From positions 1-50,418 of the forward strand of contig JACNGQ010000178.1 of NCBI GenBank assembly GCA_014384025.1: a stretch of DNA of 50,418 bases. Reading direction: 5' to 3'. The position numbers and the translations under genes were made by a program. Below, piece after piece: positions 1-9,795 of the stretch (its first letter is position 1; each line of letters starts with the position of its first letter). Source of the stretch: Planctomycetota bacterium (lineage in GTDB: Bacteria > Planctomycetota > Phycisphaerae > Sedimentisphaerales > Anaerobacaceae). A model generated the notes under the pieces. That model searched no databases. It worked only from the letters and a program-made list of their open reading frames with translations, and was not told the DNA's origin.

Positions 1-250
1 TCAGCGATTACAGAACGAAAATAATGTTGACTTAAAGGCCTTAAATATGTTAGAATAGGTAAAATTATCAAATTGGATGCAGGGCTAAGCGGTAAAAAGC
101 TAAGGTCAAGGGAATATAAGACCAGCTTTATGCATCGTAAAGAGGGATTCATATCCGAACCAGATGCCAAGGGCCGGAAGTGCTTGAAATAAATAAAGTT
201 AACAATTTCCACATCCTTCTATACAAAGTGGTTATATAACGAAGGTTGTT

Positions 251-1096
251 ATGTTTGAGGGTAAATCATTAAAACCGACTTCCGGGCAGAATACTGGTTC
301 TCGTAAAAGAAGTGCGGGTACCGGAAAAATACCTGATAAGCTGCCTGACAAAACTCTTAGATGCCGCCATGAGCTTAAGTACCACATAAGCGAATCAACG
401 GCCGAGGGGATTATCCAGTTCATTAAACCTTATCTGCCTTTGGACCGGTATTGTAAATTACACCGAAGTCGTGATTATCCGATTGTGAGTCTTTATCTGG
501 ATTCAAGTAACCTACAACTCTGCAAAGAAAGTCTCGGGGGACTTCAAAACCGCTACAAACTACGAATCCGCAGTTACACCGACGAACCGGATTATCCCCG
601 CTTTTTTGAGATTAAGCGCCGGATAAATACTATCATTATGAAAAGCCGGGCCCGTGTCATGAGTAGTGATGTTCCGATTTTGCTCGGAGGTCTGCCACTG
701 CCACCACAGAATTATACAGCCGATACAGATTCAATCAATCAGTTCCAGTTATATATGCATAACATACGAGCAAAACCTGCAGTATTAATTCGTTACACCC
801 GGCAGGCATACGAAGGCGGCTCAGAAAACAAAGTAAGAGTAACATTCGACCGTGAGCTTGCTTACTGTGTTACCAAAGAACCTGAAGTTAGACTTGACGG
901 CAGCGGCTGGCAACGTAATCCCTTTACAAGAGGCGGTGTCGTTTTGGAAATAAAATTCACTGATTGTTATCCTTTTTGGCTCAGCCAAATGGTCAAGTGC
1001 TTTAATTTAAGGCAACGCTCAATATCAAAGTACGCTTCTTCAATTCAAGATTCTTGTTTGTTAAAGTTTTGTGCGCCCCAGTTAGCGAGTATGTAA
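251..1096 (+). CDS. VTC-domain protein (polyphosphate polymerase-like)
   Basis: 281 residues. After a basic N-terminal tail of about 35 residues comes a VTC-type triphosphate-tunnel fold: ELKY at 41-44, the RYKLRIR strand at 101-107, EIK at 120-122, TFDR at 198-201, LEIKF at 232-236 and SKY at 259-261. These match the basic and acidic tunnel residues of the yeast VTC4 polyphosphate polymerase core, so an active nucleotidyl or phosphoryl transferase is plausible. There is no signal peptide or membrane segment, so it should be cytoplasmic, probably docked on the DUF4956 membrane partner that starts 3 bases after its stop. The ATG is preceded by GAAGG five bases upstream. In bacteria VTC proteins often sit beside DUF4956 proteins. 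The polyphosphate product is inferred from the family, not shown. Confidence 0.85.
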   Translation: MFEGKSLKPTSGQNTGSRKRSAGTGKIPDKLPDKTLRCRHELKYHISESTAEGIIQFIKPYLPLDRYCKLHRSRDYPIVSLYLDSSNLQLCKESLGGLQNRYKLRIRSYTDEPDYPRFFEIKRRINTIIMKSRARVMSSDVPILLGGLPLPPQNYTADTDSINQFQLYMHNIRAKPAVLIRYTRQAYEGGSENKVRVTFDRELAYCVTKEPEVRLDGSGWQRNPFTRGGVVLEIKFTDCYPFWLSQMVKCFNLRQRSISKYASSIQDSCLLKFCAPQLASM

Positions 1097-1099
1097 ACT

Positions 1100-1798
1100 A
1101 TGGATAGGATGTGGCAAATACTGGAAGGTCCTTCTTCATCAGGTGGGATTTTTACACCCGAAGCAATCATTTTGTCCTTACTGCTTGCCTTTGCCCTCGG
1201 ACAGGTCCTGGCGTGGGTTTATTATTTTACTCACAGCGGTTTGTCCTATTCAAAATCCTTTGTCCAATCACTGATTCTAATCACGGTCGTAATAGCGATG
1301 GTTATGACAGTCATCGGTTCCAATATTATCACCGCAGTTGGGCTTATGGGTGCTTTAGCAATTGTACGTTTTAGAAACATCATCAAAGATACCAGGGACA
1401 TAGCCTTTATTTTTTGTTCACTTGTAGTTGGTATGGCGGCAGGCTCTCAGCGTTATGATGTCGCTATCATCGGAACTATAATTCTGAGTTTGATAGCAAT
1501 ATATCTGTATCTTACCGGGTTTGGTACACACCAGCCACACAATGGCTTTTTGCGGTTCAGTTTCAGGGGCCACATTGGACCTGATAATCCAATTTCCGCT
1601 ATTCTTAAACGTTTCTGCGGCAGTTTTACTCTAATATCGGCACAAGCCAGCGGCTTTGGCACTGCTGAAGTAGAATACGCCTATCAGTTGATGATACGAA
1701 ATGCTGCAAAAAACCAACAGATGCTGTCCGAACTGCAACAGGTCGAAGGCCTCGAAAACATCAATCTGACAATGCAGGAGCAACTGCTGGAGGTCTAA
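1100..1798 (+). CDS. DUF4956 family membrane protein
   Basis: 232 residues. Four hydrophobic segments lie between about residues 18 and 142, followed by a soluble C-terminal region of about 90 residues. The stretch GALAIVRFRNIIKDTRD after the third segment is typical of DUF4956 proteins, whose biochemical function is unknown. Its position directly after the VTC gene and directly before a HlyD adaptor suggests that it is the inner-membrane component of this cassette, possibly the channel for whatever the VTC protein makes. That role is an inference from gene order. There is only a weak purine-rich ribosome site, so translation may be coupled to the upstream gene. Confidence 0.8.
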   Translation: MDRMWQILEGPSSSGGIFTPEAIILSLLLAFALGQVLAWVYYFTHSGLSYSKSFVQSLILITVVIAMVMTVIGSNIITAVGLMGALAIVRFRNIIKDTRDIAFIFCSLVVGMAAGSQRYDVAIIGTIILSLIAIYLYLTGFGTHQPHNGFLRFSFRGHIGPDNPISAILKRFCGSFTLISAQASGFGTAEVEYAYQLMIRNAAKNQQMLSELQQVEGLENINLTMQEQLLEV

Positions 1799-1805
1799 GC
1801 CGCGT

Positions 1806-2981
1806 ATGAAAATAATAAGCCCAATAAGTTTTCTCTCTCGTTTACGCCGGCACATTCTGCCTATCCTGGTTTGGCTAAGTGTCGTCGCATGCGTGGTTGG
1901 GCTTTTCACTCGCCGCTCACAACATTTTGAAGTTTTGGGCATTGCGCAGGGACAGGTTCGCCAGATTGCAGCCAACTGCACAGGACGTCTGACAAGCATG
2001 CCGGTCCAATTGTTTGACCAAGTCAGCCTGGGACAACCGGTGGCTGTTGTTGACACTATCCTCGACAACGAACAGCCACAAGACCAGTTGCAGGCACAAT
2101 TATCCACTATCTTAGCAGAAATAGAACACTTGACGTCACAATTAGTGCCAACACAGGACGACCTGCTCGCTGAAAAAGCGGACCGTGAAACCAGCCGTCT
2201 CAGCGACAGTAGAAGATTTTCAGTTGACGTTGAAAGCGCCCGACTTGAGATACTAAGGTACAGAGCACTAATCGAAACTGATCGAATAATGCTGGAAGAC
2301 CTGGCTTTGGAAGTACAAACCATCAAGGAGCTCCTGGCACAGGAGGCCGTAGCACCTTATGAACTTCAGAAAGCACAAATTCAATACGAAACACTGGCAA
2401 AAAAGATTGAAGAAAACGAGCAACTCCTGGAGCAGGCTAAAATCGCTCTTAAACAAACCCAGCATCGGTATGATGAATATATCCGATATCAACCTCACCA
2501 TCCCTCGGTGGACAATGCTCTTGACGTTATCCGCAAAGCAATAAAAATTCAGGAGCGGCGGATGGACGAATTATTAGTACAAATTGAGGCATTAGAGCCA
2601 CGGAAAACATTGAAGCTAACGGCTCCAATTGACGGTGTTATAAGCCAAATTCTGCATTGGCCTGGAGAAGCTGTATCAGCAAGCCAGCCGATACTCACAA
2701 TAACTGAGGTTAAGCCCACTGAAATCCTCGCTTATGCCGTAGAGAGCCAGGTGAATCAAATTCAGAAAGGAATGGCCGTAGAACTCGCAAAAAGAGGCGG
2801 TTCAGAAAAGATTGAGATTGCACGTTCCCAGATAACATACATTGGACCGATCGTTGAACAATTACCGGCAAGGCTGTGGCGAAATCAAAATATCCCTGAG
2901 TGGGGGAGACCATTCTTGATTAAAGCTCCACCTCAAATGAAGCTTATAACAGGTGAGGTCGTCGGGATACGCAAGCTTTAG
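1806..2981 (+). CDS. HlyD-family periplasmic adaptor (membrane fusion protein)
   Basis: 391 residues. One N-terminal membrane anchor (about 17-38), then a first lipoyl half with the pattern VSLGQPVAVVD, a long alpha-helical hairpin with coiled-coil character (about 95-270), a second lipoyl half beginning LTAPIDGVISQI and ending in a GEAVSASQPILTI strand, and a beta-barrel tail. This is the standard layout of membrane fusion proteins that bridge an inner-membrane pump to a TolC-type channel. It starts 7 bases after the DUF4956 stop, with GGAGG inside the end of that gene. No ABC, RND or MFS pump is encoded nearby, so the partner may be DUF4956 itself or a pump elsewhere in the genome. Confidence 0.87.
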   Translation: MKIISPISFLSRLRRHILPILVWLSVVACVVGLFTRRSQHFEVLGIAQGQVRQIAANCTGRLTSMPVQLFDQVSLGQPVAVVDTILDNEQPQDQLQAQLSTILAEIEHLTSQLVPTQDDLLAEKADRETSRLSDSRRFSVDVESARLEILRYRALIETDRIMLEDLALEVQTIKELLAQEAVAPYELQKAQIQYETLAKKIEENEQLLEQAKIALKQTQHRYDEYIRYQPHHPSVDNALDVIRKAIKIQERRMDELLVQIEALEPRKTLKLTAPIDGVISQILHWPGEAVSASQPILTITEVKPTEILAYAVESQVNQIQKGMAVELAKRGGSEKIEIARSQITYIGPIVEQLPARLWRNQNIPEWGRPFLIKAPPQMKLITGEVVGIRKL

Positions 2982-3063
2982 ATAAGACTCAAGGCTTTGC
3001 AGGTAAATCTAAAGAGTGAGAAGGAACTTGAAAGCTTGATTATAGAGAATAGAAATTATATAT

Positions 3064-4668
3064 ATGATTTGCACTTATTTTACCAAACAATCGGCTTATA
3101 TGATTATATGCGGTCTTGTCTGTTTGTTTAATTTGGCAGGGTGCACTCAGCATAACTATAAAAAAGAAGCTGACGAAAAAGTCTATAACATCATAGATCA
3201 AAAATGGCGGGTAGATTACGGCACAAAAGCCAACTATAAAATCAGCGATACCACACCGTTACCCAGTGACATACAAATTGAAAAAGCCGTTCCTTCTTCA
3301 GGCATCCTGAGCCTCTCACAGGCCGTAGCTCTCGCAACCGCTCACAATCGTGAATATCAAACCAACAAAGAAGAGTTGTATATCAAGGCCCTTGACCTGA
3401 GCCTGACACGTTATGAATTTGAAAGACAGTTTTTCAGAGTGGTAGAAGGTGGATATGCCGCCGACCGTAATGACGAGGTATTGGGTATTGAAGCCAATTA
3501 TGGTTTCAATCAATTGTTAGCCAGCGGCGCCAGAATCAGCACAAAAGTTGCCACCGCCTGGGTAGAAGTGCTCAGCGGTAATTTGCGGAGCGGCCTGGCT
3601 TCGCTCTTAAGCGTTACAGTTATACAACCTTTGCTCCGCGGGGGCGACCGAAGAATTGTCCTGGAAAACCTCACTCAGGCCGAACGTGACACACTTTACG
3701 AAGTGCGCTCGTTCAATCGATATCGTAAAAAATTCGTAGTCTCGGTTATCAGTCAGTATTACGATGTGATGCAGAGGCTTGATGCGGTAAAGAATGCCCG
3801 GACAAATTACAATACTCTAAGCCAGGTCTTTGGACGGATAGAAAAATTAGCCAACGCCGGACGTTTACCTCAGTTCGAGCTGGACCAGGCCGGACAGGAA
3901 AAATTGAAAGCATTCGATATCTGCATCCAGGCAGAAAAAGAATACAAGCAGGCCCTTGATGAATTTAAGATTACTCTGAGTTTACCCACTACAGCGGAAT
4001 TCCAATTAGATGAAAATGAGCTTGAAGCTTTAAGGGCTGCAGAAATGGCCAAGCCTGATTTTTCAGAGGCTGAGGTAATTGAAGCGGCATTGCTCCGACG
4101 CCTCGATATGGCCAACAATTCTGATGCAGTCATCGACGCCCAGCGTAAAGTTTTTGTTACCGCCGATGCACTCCGCGCCGAGTTGAACATAATTGGCAGT
4201 GCCGATGCTGTTTCATCAAGACGAGCCGACCGCAATAATATAGGGTCACTTAGAGAAGAGTATGGTCTTGGCTTTGAACTTGATTTACCGCTGGACCGTG
4301 TGCCTGAGCAGCACGTATATCGCAAGGCTCTGATAACTTTGAACCAGCGGCAGCGAGAATACGACCTGGCCGCCGACATAGTGCGTCTTGAGGTGCGCCA
4401 GGCCTACCGCGATCTTGATGAAGCCGCCGAACGCCACAAAGTACAACTGGAAGCTCTTCAATTGGCAGAGAAGCGCTTTAACAAGACATACCTGCTGCTT
4501 CAGTACGGCCGGGCAAGCAGCCGTCGTGTGCTCAGCGCCCAGAACGACCTGTTTGACGCACAGAATGAAGCTACGCAGACTTTGGTGGATTATACTATCG
4601 CAACCTTGAACTTTTATCGCGATACCGGAGTGCTCCATGTCCGTCCGGATGGAATGTGGGAGCGTTAA
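3064..4668 (+). CDS. TolC-family outer-membrane lipoprotein
   Basis: 534 residues. The N-terminus has a hydrophobic signal ending in the lipobox LAGC, with the acylated cysteine at about residue 27. The mature part is mostly long amphipathic helices and contains two related halves typical of outer-membrane efflux proteins, including the LSLSQAVALATAHNREY opening near residue 80 and a late LEVRQAYRDLDEA helix. It should form the trimeric channel that works with the HlyD adaptor 82 bases upstream. The start has no clear Shine-Dalgarno; an internal ATG at 3100 would still leave a short lipoprotein signal, so the exact start is uncertain. Confidence 0.85.
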   Translation: MICTYFTKQSAYMIICGLVCLFNLAGCTQHNYKKEADEKVYNIIDQKWRVDYGTKANYKISDTTPLPSDIQIEKAVPSSGILSLSQAVALATAHNREYQTNKEELYIKALDLSLTRYEFERQFFRVVEGGYAADRNDEVLGIEANYGFNQLLASGARISTKVATAWVEVLSGNLRSGLASLLSVTVIQPLLRGGDRRIVLENLTQAERDTLYEVRSFNRYRKKFVVSVISQYYDVMQRLDAVKNARTNYNTLSQVFGRIEKLANAGRLPQFELDQAGQEKLKAFDICIQAEKEYKQALDEFKITLSLPTTAEFQLDENELEALRAAEMAKPDFSEAEVIEAALLRRLDMANNSDAVIDAQRKVFVTADALRAELNIIGSADAVSSRRADRNNIGSLREEYGLGFELDLPLDRVPEQHVYRKALITLNQRQREYDLAADIVRLEVRQAYRDLDEAAERHKVQLEALQLAEKRFNKTYLLLQYGRASSRRVLSAQNDLFDAQNEATQTLVDYTIATLNFYRDTGVLHVRPDGMWER

Positions 4669-4845
4669 GTCTTCAACTCGGCAAATATAGGCATTGAAGT
4701 CTATTCAGCCAACAACATCAAAATAAAAAACACGCCAAAGTTCACACCAGCTAATAGACGATGAAATTTAGTGGATTTTCACATATTTTTAATTTATTGT
4801 GTAAGAAAAGATTGTTTTTTCATTGATAAGGAGCAGTAAATACAG

Positions 4846-7410
4846 ATGTATTCAAAGAAGGGGCTTTATAAATTCGGCGAAATTGAAAAGAAGTGGCAGG
4901 ACTTCTGGCAAGAACATAAAACGTTCAAAGCGTATGACTGCGATGAGACCAAGTGCAAATATTACGTGCTTGATATGTTTCCCTATCCCAGCGGCCAGGG
5001 TCTGCACGTGGGACATCCTGAGGGCTATACAGCAAGCGACATAGTTGCCCGCTATAAGCGAATGAAAGGGTTCAATGTCCTGCATCCCATGGGTTGGGAT
5101 GCCTTCGGGCTGCCTGCAGAACAATATGCCGTTAAAACGGGAACCGCTCCTAAAGAAACGACACAAAAGAACGTAGATAATATCCGCAAGCAAATTAAAT
5201 CCCTCGGTTTCAGCTATGACTGGGACAGGGAAGTGAACACTACCGATCCGAATTACTACAAGTGGACACAGTGGATTTTTCTGAAATTCTTTAACAGTTA
5301 TTTCGACGAAGCCGAACAAAAAGCGAAACCAATCGAAGAGCTGCATACTCCGGAAGGATTGAGTGAACAAGATAAACAAAAATACATAGGGGAGCATCGT
5401 CTGGCGTATGAAGCAGAGGCTGCGGTCAACTGGTGCCCTGAGCTCGGGACGGTTTTAGCCAATGAGGAAGTTATAGGCGGGCTGAGCGAACGCGGCGATC
5501 ATCCGGTAATCAGAAGGCCGATGCGGCAATGGATGCTGCGGATAACAAATTACGCCGAAAGGCTGCTTGAAGATTTAGCCGAAGTTGACTGGCCGGATTC
5601 TATTAAAAAACTGCAACAGGACTGGATAGGTAAAAGCATTGGCGCCGAAGTTAAATTTGAAATAGAAAATTGCGACCGGGACATCTGGGTATTTACGACC
5701 CGGCCGGATACGCTTTTTGGTGCTACTTATATGGTGTTCGCCCCAGAGCTTGAAGCGGTGGATATCATTACAACCGATGACCATAAGGAAGAAGTTAAAG
5801 AATATCGTGAGCAGGCGGCTCGGAAAAGTGACCTTGATCGAACTGATTTGGCAAAAGAGAAAACCGGAGTTTTTACCGGCGCTTATGCAATAAATCCGGT
5901 TAACGGCGAAAAGATTCCCATCTGGATAAGCGATTATGTTTTGATTAGCTATGGAACGGGCGCAATTATGGCCGTCCCCGCTCATGATGAACGCGACTTT
6001 GAGTTTGCTACTAAATTTGGTTTGCCGATTGTCCCGGTTGTTTCGCCGCATGACAGTGAACAAGCTGAACTGGTTAGGCAAGGAAAGTTATGCTTCGCCG
6101 GCGATGGCAGGGCGATTAACAGCGGGCAATTCGATGGCCTGAGTACGGCGGAATTCAAGGAGCAAATCACGGACTGGCTCGCAAAGAAAGGCCAGGGGAA
6201 AAAAGCTGTTAATTATAAGCTGCGCGACTGGCTTTTCAGCAGGCAGCGTTACTGGGGTGAGCCATTTCCGATATTACATACTGAAAATGGAGACATCATA
6301 GGGCTTTCGAAAGAAGAACTTCCTCTGGAACTGCCCGTGGTCAAGGATTATAAACCCACCGGTACAGGTGAACCCCCGCTGGCAAGTGTTGAAGACTGGG
6401 TAAACGTAACACTACCCGATGGTTCAAAAGCCAAACGCGAAACAAACACAATGCCGCAATGGGCCGGCAGTTGCTGGTACTATCTCAGGTATCTTGACCC
6501 GGATAATAACCAGCAAGGCTGGTACCCGGAAAAGGAAAAATACTGGATGAGCGACACCGGAGTCGATTTGTATATCGGAGGGGCCGAACATGCCGTCCTG
6601 CACCTTTTGTATTCGCGATTCTGGCACAAACTCCTTTATGACCTTGGTTACGTCGGCACGAAAGAACCATTCAAGAAGCTCATCAATCAGGGAATGATTT
6701 TAGGCGAGGACGGGCAGAAGATGAGCAAGTCCCGTGGCAATGTAGTCAATCCGGACAAGGTTATTGTAGATTATGGCGCCGATTCTATGCGGCTTTACGA
6801 AATGTTTATGGGGCCTCTTGAGGCAATGAAGCCCTGGAGTATGCAGGGAGTCGAAGGCGTGTATAGGTTTTTACAGAAGACATGGCGGACAATTGTTGAT
6901 GAAGAAACAGGCGAGCTTGCCGGGCAGATACAAGAAACCCAGGCCGATGAGGCAACGCTTAGACTGTTGAATCAGACAATTAAAAAAGTAGGCTATGACA
7001 TCGAAACTTTTGGCTTTAATACTGCAATAAGTGCAATGATGATTTTTATCAATCACCTCAGCAAACAAAACATCAAACCAAAAACAGTTGTTGAGAAGTT
7101 CGTAATGATTCTCGCTCCATTTGCGCCTCACATTGCCGAAGAACTCTGGGAATTATTGGGTCATTCGGACAGCCTGGCTTACGAGCAATGGCCCGAATAT
7201 GACAAGAACCTTATCAAAGAAAAGGAAATTGAATTAGCGGTACAAGTCAACGGCAAAATAAAGGACAAAATCGTTGTCGGCGCTGAAGAAGACGAAGAGC
7301 AAATAAAGCAAAAGGCATTAGCCAGCGAAAAAGTAATCGCTGCTTTGGCCGGCAAAAGCCCCAAGAAAATTATAGTTATTAAATCGCGACTGGTAAATAT
7401 TGTTATTTAG
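4846..7410 (+). CDS. leuS: leucyl-tRNA synthetase
   Basis: 854 residues, the usual bacterial length. It charges tRNA-Leu with leucine in the cytoplasm. The class I signatures are HVGH at 54-57 and KMSKS at about 625-629. The CP1 editing domain shows [12 protein letters not shown] and the [19 protein letters not shown] segment, whose aspartate is needed for post-transfer editing. A conserved [14 protein letters not shown] zinc-type insertion and a complete anticodon-binding and C-terminal domain are present. AAGGAGC lies about 10 bases before the ATG. The next gene begins at the base after the TAG stop, so the two are probably cotranscribed. Confidence 0.98.
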   Translation: MYSKKGLYKFGEIEKKWQDFWQEHKTFKAYDCDETKCKYYVLDMFPYPSGQGLHVGHPEGYTASDIVARYKRMKGFNVLHPMGWDAFGLPAEQYAVKTGTAPKETTQKNVDNIRKQIKSLGFSYDWDREVNTTDPNYYKWTQWIFLKFFNSYFDEAEQKAKPIEELHTPEGLSEQDKQKYIGEHRLAYEAEAAVNWCPELGTVLANEEVIGGLSERGDHPVIRRPMRQWMLRITNYAERLLEDLAEVDWPDSIKKLQQDWIGKSIGAEVKFEIENCDRDIWVFTTRPDTLFGATYMVFAPELEAVDIITTDDHKEEVKEYREQAARKSDLDRTDLAKEKTGVFTGAYAINPVNGEKIPIWISDYVLISYGTGAIMAVPAHDERDFEFATKFGLPIVPVVSPHDSEQAELVRQGKLCFAGDGRAINSGQFDGLSTAEFKEQITDWLAKKGQGKKAVNYKLRDWLFSRQRYWGEPFPILHTENGDIIGLSKEELPLELPVVKDYKPTGTGEPPLASVEDWVNVTLPDGSKAKRETNTMPQWAGSCWYYLRYLDPDNNQQGWYPEKEKYWMSDTGVDLYIGGAEHAVLHLLYSRFWHKLLYDLGYVGTKEPFKKLINQGMILGEDGQKMSKSRGNVVNPDKVIVDYGADSMRLYEMFMGPLEAMKPWSMQGVEGVYRFLQKTWRTIVDEETGELAGQIQETQADEATLRLLNQTIKKVGYDIETFGFNTAISAMMIFINHLSKQNIKPKTVVEKFVMILAPFAPHIAEELWELLGHSDSLAYEQWPEYDKNLIKEKEIELAVQVNGKIKDKIVVGAEEDEEQIKQKALASEKVIAALAGKSPKKIIVIKSRLVNIVI

Positions 7411-7947
7411 ATGTGCACTGAAATCGAAACAAAGCTAAAGGTCGATTCGCTGTCTGAAGTAGAACATAAGCTTGGCGAGCTTGGTGCAAAGTTTATGGCA
7501 GAGCAGTTACAGACTGATTACTTTTTTGACGATGTAAATGCAACACTGACTAAAGCCGACAGATGTCTTCGTTTACGGAAGCAGATAGTCGAAGAGAGCG
7601 AGAGTTGTTTTCTGACTTATAAAGGCGCCAAAGAAAAAAGCAATCTTAAAAGAAGACAGGAGATAGAATCTGAAATAAATGATGCCGATTCAGTTTATAA
7701 ACTGCTTTTGGCATTAGGATACGAACAAGTTTTGATAGTTGAGAAAAAACGCTGTCTTTGGCAGCTTGGCAATTGTGAAGTTGCTTTAGACCGGTTGCCG
7801 CTGTTAGGTGATTTTGTGGAAATAGAAGGGCCCAACGAAGAAGAAATAACCAATGTGCAAAATAATTTGGGACTGAATGGCCTGCCACATATCTCAAAAA
7901 GTTATGCGTCCTTATTGAAGGAGCGGCTACAGCAGCCTATTAAATAA
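7411..7947 (+). CDS. cyaB: CYTH-domain protein (class IV adenylate cyclase / triphosphatase type)
   Basis: 178 residues. The N-terminal EIETK at 4-8 is the CYTH hallmark (ExExK). It is followed by a DYFFDD strand, RCLRLRK, FLTYKG and a C-terminal EVALDRLPLLGDFVEIEG, all tunnel-lining motifs of the CyaB-like branch. Members make cAMP from ATP or hydrolyse inorganic or thiamine triphosphate, and sequence alone does not separate these activities; the cyaB symbol is therefore provisional. The ATG abuts the leuS stop with no space, which suggests translational coupling. It shares the triphosphate-tunnel fold with the VTC protein at 251-1096, although the two are not close relatives. Confidence 0.82.
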   Translation: MCTEIETKLKVDSLSEVEHKLGELGAKFMAEQLQTDYFFDDVNATLTKADRCLRLRKQIVEESESCFLTYKGAKEKSNLKRRQEIESEINDADSVYKLLLALGYEQVLIVEKKRCLWQLGNCEVALDRLPLLGDFVEIEGPNEEEITNVQNNLGLNGLPHISKSYASLLKERLQQPIK

Positions 7948-7986
7948 ATCATAGCTCTTTTGTTAAAAAAGCTCAGAGCCACAATC

Positions 7987-8931
7987 ATGAAACCGGAAGA
8001 TGGTTATATTGCTTATATCGTAAATCCCAAATCCGGCGCGACGAGCAGTAATTTACTCGGACGCCGTTTTGAACAATACCTTCATAAAAAAGGCTTTTAC
8101 GTCAAAGTTAGCCTGACTACTTCCCTTGAAAATGCCCGTGAATTATCTGCTAATTCGTCAATAGATTATGACTGTGCAATGGTTGTCGCTGTCGGTGGTG
8201 ATGGAACCGTTAGAGAGGTTGCTCAAGGCCTTGAAGGCAGCAACAAGCCGTTGCTGATAGTCCCGCAAGGAACTGAAAATCTTCTGGCAAATGAATTAGG
8301 TTTTGATGAAAGACTGAAAACAATAACAAGGGCTTTCGAAGCAGAATATGTTCGACATCTGGATATGGGAAGGGCAAATGGTAAATGTTTTACAACCATA
8401 GCCGGCTTTGGATTTGACGGACAAGTAGTCAATCGAGTAAGCGAGCAGCGAAAGGGACACATAGATCACTTCGATTATTTCTGGCCGATATGGCGAACAT
8501 TCTGGAACTACAAATTCAACCCTATGAAAGTAGAGATTGACGGTGAAGAGGTTTTCAACGGCCCCAGCCTGGTTTTTGTAGGAAACATTTCGAGATATGC
8601 CGTAGGTATTCAGATATTGCGTTTTGCCGATTACGGAGATGGTTTACTGGATGTGTGCATTTATAAATGCTCATCAAAGGTTCGTCTGGCCAAACATTCA
8701 ATGATGACTGTTTTGAAGCAACATGCCAAAGCCGGCGACGTTATTTATCGGCAGGGAAAGAGCATCATTGTAAGCTCCAATACTGATTCAGTCATGACTG
8801 AAATTGACGGCGACCCCGGGCCGACTTTGCCGGTGCATATCGAGGTAATATCTCAGGCAGTCAATTGCATTGTTCCCGAAAATGCAAAACCCGCAGGAAT
8901 AAGAACAAGAATAATTAGAGCCATAGGATAA
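7987..8931 (+). CDS. diacylglycerol/lipid kinase family protein
   Basis: 314 residues from the ATG at 7987; a TTG at 7960 would add nine residues but the conserved domain begins right after the ATG (YIVNPKSG). The nucleotide-binding GGDGT motif is near residues 68-72 and PQGTENLLANELG follows, as in the YegS/DgkB family. These enzymes phosphorylate diacylglycerol, sphingosine-like or related lipids with ATP at the inner face of the membrane. The C-terminal half has the expected beta-sandwich with MTEIDGDPG near the end. The natural lipid cannot be predicted. It lies 39 bases after the CYTH gene on the same strand. Confidence 0.88.
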   Translation: MKPEDGYIAYIVNPKSGATSSNLLGRRFEQYLHKKGFYVKVSLTTSLENARELSANSSIDYDCAMVVAVGGDGTVREVAQGLEGSNKPLLIVPQGTENLLANELGFDERLKTITRAFEAEYVRHLDMGRANGKCFTTIAGFGFDGQVVNRVSEQRKGHIDHFDYFWPIWRTFWNYKFNPMKVEIDGEEVFNGPSLVFVGNISRYAVGIQILRFADYGDGLLDVCIYKCSSKVRLAKHSMMTVLKQHAKAGDVIYRQGKSIIVSSNTDSVMTEIDGDPGPTLPVHIEVISQAVNCIVPENAKPAGIRTRIIRAIG

Positions 8932-8976
8932 AACAAAAGATGCACACTCGAGTTGTTGGCTAAAGGAAACAACAAA

Positions 8977-9792
8977 ATGGACTTTACAATCGGCAAGGTT
9001 AAAATTGGTTTGGACACTCCTTTATTCTTAATGGCAGGACCTTGTGTTATTGAAAGTGAAACCTGCTGTTTGGAAATCGCCAACAGACTTGTCGATATTA
9101 GCGCAAAGGCCGATGTAGGAATAATTTTTAAGGCAAGTTTTGACAAAGCCAATCGCTCCAGCCTGCACAGCTATCGCGGTCCCGGCATAGAAAAGGGACT
9201 GGACATTCTTGCAGCCGTGCGAGAGAAGACCAACCTGCCCATTATGACCGATGTTCACGAGCCCTCTCAAGCCGCTGCAGCAGGTAAGGTTGTGGATTGT
9301 CTCCAGATTCCAGCTTTTTTGTGCAGGCAGACTGATTTGCTTTGCGCCTGTGCGATAACAGGTAAACCGATAAATATAAAGAAAGGCCAATTCCTCTCGC
9401 CCGAAGAGATGAAAAATGCAGTTGAAAAGATTCGTACCTGCGGCAACGAACAAATATCACTCACAGAGCGAGGTACATTCTTCGGTTATAATCGGCTGGT
9501 CAATGATATGACAGCTATCGAACAAATGAAAAATCTCGGCTATCCGGTTATTTTTGATGCCACCCATAGCACACAGCACCCTGGTGGATTCGGCAATGCC
9601 AGTGCGGGCCGACGGGAAATGGCGCCGATACTTGCCAAAGCGGCAATCGCAGCAGGCGCGAACGGACTTTTTATCGAAGTCCATACAGAACCTGAAAAGT
9701 CAAAATCAGATGCCGCCTGTATCATGCCGATAGACTGGCTCGAAGATTTATTGAAAGTGTGCAAAAAAATATTTGAGGTCATCCGCGGATAA
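8977..9792 (+). CDS. kdsA: 3-deoxy-8-phosphooctulonate synthase (metal-dependent class)
   Basis: 271 residues from the ATG at 8977, which has AGGA nine bases upstream; an in-frame TTG at 8953 is less likely. The enzyme condenses phosphoenolpyruvate with arabinose 5-phosphate to give KDO 8-phosphate for lipopolysaccharide. AGPCVIESE near the N-terminus, FKASFDKANRSS, GTFFGYNRLVNDM and FDATHSTQHPG identify the family. Cys23, His197, Glu234 and Asp245 match the four metal ligands of the metal-dependent class; the metal-free enterobacterial class has Asn in place of the cysteine. It implies that this organism makes KDO and so an LPS-bearing outer membrane. No other kds gene is in the window. Confidence 0.95.
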   Translation: MDFTIGKVKIGLDTPLFLMAGPCVIESETCCLEIANRLVDISAKADVGIIFKASFDKANRSSLHSYRGPGIEKGLDILAAVREKTNLPIMTDVHEPSQAAAAGKVVDCLQIPAFLCRQTDLLCACAITGKPINIKKGQFLSPEEMKNAVEKIRTCGNEQISLTERGTFFGYNRLVNDMTAIEQMKNLGYPVIFDATHSTQHPGGFGNASAGRREMAPILAKAAIAAGANGLFIEVHTEPEKSKSDAACIMPIDWLEDLLKVCKKIFEVIRG

Positions 9793-9795
9793 AAA

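Noticed and set aside
1631-2326. 231-residue minus-strand frame opposite the DUF4956 and HlyD genes
   Set aside because: Ser/Arg/Cys-rich, no family features, and antisense to two well-supported genes; it is a shadow of their codon pattern.
3870-4379. 169-residue minus-strand frame opposite the TolC-type gene
   Set aside because: Low-complexity Ser/Arg composition typical of antisense frames; the plus-strand protein is clear.
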